The notes beneath the pieces are model-generated. The model had not been told where the DNA came from. It worked only from the letters and a program-made list of their open reading frames with translations, and ran no database searches. Below are positions 59,289-64,000 of a stretch of DNA of 64,000 bases, piece by piece. The number at the start of each line of letters is the position of its first letter. The first letter of the stretch is position 1. The position numbers and the translations under genes are program-made. This stretch comes from Toxonevra muliebris (Eukaryota > Arthropoda > Insecta > Diptera > Pallopteridae), in the NCBI GenBank assembly GCA_963691655.1, contig OY829329.1, positions 14,150,708 to 14,214,707 on the forward strand, read 5' to 3'.

Positions 59289-59550
59289 GTTTCTTATCTA
59301 TCTTTCTTTCTCTCTGCCTTTCTTTCTTTCTTGGGGCTTTGGTACAATAGATCTTATAGGTCGCAGTGCCTGACTTTCGAGTCGTCCTCTTTCAAATAAT
59401 AATAATACATAATAATACTTCAAAAAAAAAAAAATACATTGTTTCTTATTTTTATTAAATGCAGTTAAGGCAAATCTCTTTGTGGTGCTTTTAAAAAGAC
59501 TGGTCACCCCTGTTGCTAAAGTTTTCGAAAGTTAAATGCGGAAAGCACTT

Positions 59551-59632
59551 ATCGTCGCCTGAGAATTGATTTGGCGTATGTGTGTACAAATTCATATACC
59601 TATACGCCAAATCAATTCTCAGGCGACGTTAT
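59551..59632. mobile_element. Small palindromic fold-back element, copy 2
   Basis: Perfect 26-base arms (CGTCGCCTGAGAATTGATTT and GGCGTA, with the exact reverse complement) around a short loop. Reverse-complemented, it is nearly identical to 20111-20194 including the loop TATACGAATTTGTACACACA region (one difference). The flanking sequence is unrelated. Confidence 0.85.
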
Positions 59633-59914
59633 GTAAACTTTTCACATCTAATAAAATTTCAAATCGACAGGAAGAAAAACTTAAAGCGCAGAATTACAGC
59701 TTCGTATATGCGAACAAATCGTGCCCGATGCATTGAGTAAAAGAAAAATAATGCAACTACGATTTTGGTGCAATTGCAAACTATTTTTGTGATATGGAAT
59801 AAAAATTTGCAAGACCATTTGCAATTCATAGTGAATTGGGCTATTAGATTTAAAGGATAATGATATCCACTAAATTTTTAAGTTTATAAAAGAATTGTTT
59901 TAATTTGAATTAAT
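59633..59914. other. Non-coding, possible decayed transposon body
   Basis: AT-rich. If the transposase at 59915-60669 were complete, its C-terminal catalytic region would fall here, but nothing recognisable remains. Confidence 0.45.
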
Positions 59915-60669
59915 TACCTCTCTTGGTACAAAAATTATGTTATTACTTTGGTACCACTCCAGAGCTTTCTTGCCGTAGTGACATGATGTCAAATCGCGCC
60001 AAAAATATGTGGACACATTGTGCTCTCTTATGAAAGGAATAAGTCTTTTTTTTTCAAACATTCTTTTGCCGCAACTGCATATAGCTTGCCATACCAGGAA
60101 TTTTTTAGGAAATTTTGTCTGCGCTTGGATTCTAAATTGTTCTTCGATATTTCCTCGAGCATCAGCAACATAAAAATTATGACCCGGAAGCTGCGTAAAA
60201 TCTGCCAGTACATACGTTTCCTAGTCCATTATACAATATGAATATTTTTGTATGAAATTCGATTTTAATTTCCGAGCCCTATTTTTGGCGTCTAAATTCT
60301 TTGCAGCGTTCTTGTCTGGAACTTTTTTGGACTTTGTATTTTTTCAAACCGGCATTGGCTTTAACTTTTCGCACCAAATAGTCAGAGCACTGGGCTAACC
60401 GGGCAGCTTTTCTACCAGATGTGTTTGGAGATCTTTTCAATATGCTTTCTATTTTCTTGGCTTTCCCTTCCCAATATCATGTGGTCCTTGTTTTCTTCCC
60501 GAACCAGGTTTCCTATCGATGGTCGAATTCTCCTGAAACTGTTTAATAACATTGAAAACAGTTTGACGGCAGACCTTCAAATTCTTTGGCCAATTTTTTA
60601 TAGGACCAATTTGGATTTTTTTTGAAAAATTTTAATAATTTTAAGACGTACTTCTTTTTCTTCACTCAT
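59915..60669 (-). pseudogene. ITmD37E-type (Tc1/mariner superfamily) transposase, heavily decayed
   Basis: Starts on the minus strand at ATG 60669 with MSEEKEVRLKIIKIFQKKSK. Several frames then have to be combined. A Pro/Gly linker like TIDRKPGSGRK is recognisable in broken form around 60500. A catalytic block with DETYV and LPG-HNFYVADARG-like sequence lies around 60165-60230 (first acidic residue). FLVWQAICSCGKR-like sequence lies around 60080-60110. An RDLTSCHYGKKALEWYQ block with the second Asp lies around 59950-59985. The order and spacing match ITmD37E transposases of Diptera. The C-terminal part with the final Glu is absent. Many stops and shifts show it is an old copy. Confidence 0.8.
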
Positions 60670-60801
60670 TTTGATCAAACTCACAATAAATCAACATGTT
60701 TGTCATTAAAGATAACTAAATCAAAGAAATTTTTAAATTTTACACCCAAAAAAAATTATTACGTAAAACGTGTGTTAAGATTTTTTCAATCTCACTCCTT
60801 A

Positions 60802-61770
60802 TATGTATGTAACAGCTCATGCAAATGTATATCCAACTCAGACACACACAAATATAACGCTGCAGTAGTAGAAGAATAACATGCAACCGTTTCACAGCAA
60901 GTAGGCAAGTAAAGCAAGCAAGCGAGCAAGCGACCGCTGTTAGCGAGCAAGCAAGCGAGCGAGCAAATGTACGTGTATGAACGACAAGTGGCGGCGGTGG
61001 GCGTTTTACTACGACTAAAGGCTGTTGCTGAGTATGTAACAACTTAATTGCATGTAAATCCTAAGTTGTTAACCCAATTTTCTTCACAACAACAACAACA
61101 ACAACAACAACAATAGCAATAGCAACAACACAATAGCAGCAGCATGTTAGACCAATTTAATAACAGTTTTCTCTTGAGTTGTTTGGTTGGTTGGTTGCTT
61201 TTTTTTTTTTTGATTTCCAAGCTTTTGTTTTACTTCTTTTACTTTCTTTTCCACTTGTAGTAAGAAAGTTTAACTGTAACGTTGCATATGTAACGTTTAT
61301 ACTTCAACTTATATGTAGCAGGGGAATTTCAGAATTTATTTTTAAGTAATTAAATTGCGTTTTAAGTTGAATTGCTATTTAAATTATACTCTTGATGTGG
61401 CTCGATCTGTGAACTCTTTGGAATTGTGAAATCTAATTGTGGATTTTTTTTATGAAACAATGTAATTCGAGGGTTAAAGTTTAAAAATTTATCAAGTCTT
61501 CTCTTAATTTTGATATATAAAACATTATCCAGCTTTATATTTACATATTTTTAATGAATTTTTGGAATATTATCTCTTGCCTGAATAATCATTGCTGCAA
61601 CAAAAGCAACGAGGCAGAAACCCTTGAACCTGTACTTTGTAAATGTCTACTCTTCATCATAAGTACCAGTTTCTACCCACTGGGAAAAATTCACCTAGTG
61701 GAATAACCGTTTTTAAGTCAACCGCCTATTGAGATATTGCAGCAGAGAAAAAATTTTGCCTCTGCTCTCA

Positions 61771-61803
<33 letters not shown>

Positions 61804-62339
61804 TCTGAGAGTCAAAGCATATTGAGTGCAGTTAAGAGAAAGACTTCTGTGTTTGTGTTCTGCGCCTGCTGCGCTGCTCTCTGCTGCGCCGTCCTACGAC
61901 ATGCAGCACTAGACTGTGCTAACTGTGTAGTTGTTTTGATCTTAAAGACGTGAACTTCGATGTTTTTTCCCTTCCAAAAGTATTTGAAAATATTCATCGA
62001 GAAGAAGGGGTAAAGAAAAAATTGTTCCCAATATTCCCATTAGAATCAATTTGCGAAAGTGAGTAGTTTATCCTGATACCAAAAAAAAAAAGTTCTGACT
62101 CTGCTTTCCCTCTCTTTTTCTTTTTCTCTCTGAGAGCCTTAACACATTCAGTGCAGTTGATTTGCATTTCGTATTAATTTGTGCAAATTCTATTAATTTA
62201 TACTTGCGTCAAAACCAAAAAGTCAAGTTAACACGAATAAATTGTTTCATTATGCTTGATAGTTCACATGAATAACTAAATAATAAAAAAAAAAAATGTA
62301 ATAAATTTTTTGAATTTTTTCTTCATTCTTCTTCTTCTT
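60802..62339. other. Non-coding interval with GA/CT and CAA microsatellites
   Basis: AAGCAAGCGAGC-type tract (60898-60966), (CAA)n at 61088-61112, (CT)n at 61768-61803. The stretch ending GAGAGTCAAAGCATATTGAG TGCAGTT (61806-61830) is echoed at 62135-62160, a diverged repeat of about 330 bases offset. No gene. Confidence 0.55.
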
Positions 62340-62530
62340 TTTTGTGGTTCTGCTTTCACTTCTCTCTTCTTTTGTTTTGTTGCTCTCTAATTAGAAAAAG
62401 ATTTTAATACGATTGTAATTGCAAATGGAGTCATGCAGTCGTACAGTTGTGTAGTTGTCAAATTTTGTAGTTTCATTAATACGTGTGTATTCTAAGTTTT
62501 CAAAGCTGCAGTCGTCCTCTATGTGCTTAT
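62340..62530 (+). repeat. Interspersed repeat family G, partial uninterrupted copy
   Basis: TTTTGTTGCT, AATTAGAAAAAGATTTTAAT ACGA, GTCATGCAGTCGTACAGTTG, TGTAGTTGTCAAATTTTG and TAGTTTCATTAATACG match 6045-6625 and 46620-46905. Continuous across the point where family C is inserted at 6180. Confidence 0.75.
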
Positions 62531-64000
62531 ACAATTACGCTGTGCGGCACTGGACTGCATTTGAGGTACATTTTTTTTTTTACATCTTTAAGACGGGAAT
62601 TTAAATATTTTCTTTCTATGAAAAAATATTTTAAATCAAGCGCAACAATTCATTGAAATGAAGGAGTAGAGAGAAAATAGTCTCCAATATCCTCGATTGA
62701 ACCGATAGTGCGTGCGAAAGTGGTTAGATTACGTTATTGACAAGTACACTGAAAAAGCCGAACTAGGCTTTCTTTTTTTTCAGATGCTGTTGTTGAATTT
62801 ATGGATCAATCCGAAATTTAAACTGCCTTTAACTATTTCATTACATGTTTGTGATGTTTGCCGGTTTTGGACGAGGAACATTTGCGCTACAAGAACTTTT
62901 CGGTACCTTCGCTCTCTTTGTTACTTGGGTGCCGAAGTGAGCACATTGTGAGATTAGTTATTTTTCGTTCCCCTTTTTTTCCTCTCTCTCTCTTGTAGTT
63001 TGCAGTTTACTGCCATGTCATTCCTCGAGAGAAGTTGGTATTACTGTGTCTACACATTTACACGCATATATGTGTATAAAAACAAATCTGTATATGTGAG
63101 AGTAAATGAATGTAAAAGAGAGAGCACGCAGTTAGAGAGAAATGCATTTGCTTACATAATAAACACTACGTTTTAGTGTTGATATATGAAATTTTATTGA
63201 AAGTACCTAAATTATATGAAAATTGTACTTTTTTGATTCGGATTGTACCTAAAAAAGGTATGATATATTTTTCAACATAATTCAAATATGCTGAGCTCAA
63301 TGGCATTTGCCGATTTTCTTTCACCTTTCGCATTTTTGGTGATATCTTTTTTTAATACTGAGTTTTCAATTTTATTTAGTTTAACAATCCAATAAGTGGA
63401 AATTAAATTTCAACAGTATTTAACAACTTAAGTATTTTTTCAGTTACATGAACTATTTTATTTTAATAGATAATAATACATTGATTTAATTTACTCCATA
63501 TAAAATTATGTAAAATGTGCAAACAAGAAAAGAAGAACAAACTTAATAAAATAAACAAAATACTTCACATTGCAATACATTGCCTATTTTATAAAAAAAC
63601 AAAAAAATTAAGAAAAACTACGTAGCGTTCGAAAGTAAATTACACTCACTGATTAGCTTTCAAGTCTTAGCTTGGTAAATTAATATCATTCGTTAGGATA
63701 CATCGAAACTGAAATAGATTAAATTTTTGATAAAATCCCTAATATAAAGCAGCGTAGTTGTTATGCAAAAGTTTTTTTTTTTTTTGTTTTTTTTTTTTTT
63801 GAATTTTGTCCGCACAAAAAAAATACATTCTTCATAAGCTGACGATTATGGCAAAGACAAAACTCCATGTGAAATTCGATAAACGTTTTGAAGTATGTAT
63901 ACACTCGTTGAGAGTATTTTCGGTTTGGCTCACTCTGGGTCAAAAATTCAAATTGTACCTAAAATGCTTCGGCAGTCGCTAAAGCACATTGAAATACAAA
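62531..64000. other. Non-coding interval
   Basis: Contains GA-rich stretch 63090-63160, which shares GCAGTTAGA(G/A)A and TTTGCT with 31215-31275, and T runs near 63772-63800. The frame at 62712-62951 has mixed composition but no domain or splice support. Confidence 0.5.

Larger units (their letters stand above)
58968..59413 (+). mobile_element. Composite tRNA-derived SINE with 14-bp target duplication
   Basis: Flanked by the direct repeat AATACTTCAAAAAA (58954-58967 and 59414-59427). It contains two tRNA-like heads with pol III A and B boxes (58968-59041 and 59215-59288) and ends in an AATAAT simple-repeat tail, the architecture of a SINE mobilised by a LINE. The two heads share TCTAGTGG and GTTCGATTCTCG and so are related, suggesting a dimeric SINE. 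Length about 446 bases, no coding capacity. Confidence 0.82.
55995..60799 (-). mobile_element. Probable ITmD37E-type element swollen by nested insertions
   Basis: AGGAGTGAGATCGAAAAAAT and CTTAACA at 55995-56021 and the inverted AGGAGTGAGATTGAAAAAAT and CTTAACA ending at 60799 form ~27-base terminal repeats with one mismatch. Both are flanked by TA (55993-55994, 60800-60801), the Tc1/mariner target duplication. The right end lies 130 bases upstream of the start codon of a decayed ITmD37E transposase (59915-60669, minus), as expected for that family. At 4.8 kb the interval is far longer than a normal ~1.3-kb element. It contains a maT element, a hAT-like element, a family F repeat, a SINE and a fold-back element. 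That the two ends belong to one original insertion is inference. Confidence 0.6.

Noticed and set aside
62712..62951. Plus-strand frame of 79 codons with mixed composition
   Set aside because: No recognisable domain, splice site or conserved neighbour.

Overview
This is AT-rich eukaryotic DNA from a fly, most likely a higher (brachyceran) dipteran with a large, repeat-rich genome; a tephritid or similar fly is plausible but not proven. The basis is a split exon of a sidestep-type immunoglobulin protein, mariner/Tc1-superfamily transposons, very common CA/TATG/GTTG microsatellites, and no continuous bacterial-style genes. Most open reading frames in it are accidental and come from low-complexity or tandem-repeat DNA. 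The window looks like intron and/or intergenic DNA.

Host genes: only one host exon is well supported, at 53539-53665 on the plus strand. It encodes the first half of an N-terminal Ig domain of a Sidestep (Side) family cell-surface protein, with clean splice sites. A second possible exon at 12341-12465 has good splice signals and exon-like composition but an unrecognised peptide; its phase would fit the Ig exon, about 41 kb away. A small minus-strand gene at 43041-43269 encodes a secreted Kazal-type protease inhibitor with an intact signal peptide, a frameshift after the VCG motif and a poly(A) signal. It is either a young pseudogene or a sequence error.

Layout: 1-13 kb holds short inverted-repeat elements, GA-rich tandem arrays and duplications. 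From 13.8 to 18.7 kb, again at 40.0-42.4 kb and at 53.9-54.3 kb, there is a degenerate short-period satellite built on GACCAAAATTTA-like units, with higher-order repeats and one reversal of polarity near 15.77 kb. At 20-31 kb there are palindromic elements ending in TTAAGGCGAATTC, a tiny 26-bp-arm fold-back element (second copy at 59.55 kb), and one of two copies of a roughly 2-kb interspersed repeat with an internal GTAGTAGAAAA minisatellite (the other at 43.9-45.6 kb). At 48.0 and 51.3 kb are piggyBac-like MITEs (TTAA plus CCC ends).

53-61 kb is a transposon graveyard. It contains a truncated mariner, a complete but broken 1183-bp maT/Tc1-like element with a TA target duplication, a hAT-like element of 1047 bp with an 8-bp duplication, a composite tRNA-derived SINE with a 14-bp duplication, and a decayed ITmD37E-type transposase on the minus strand. 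Matching terminal repeats at 55995 and 60799 suggest that all of these sit in, or interrupt, one old element. The maT and hAT insertions lie in a repeat whose uninterrupted relative is present in this window at 30.87-31.13 kb. I found no convincing new biological system; the satellite family, the two-copy fold-back hairpin and the nested insertions with visible empty sites are the most informative observations.
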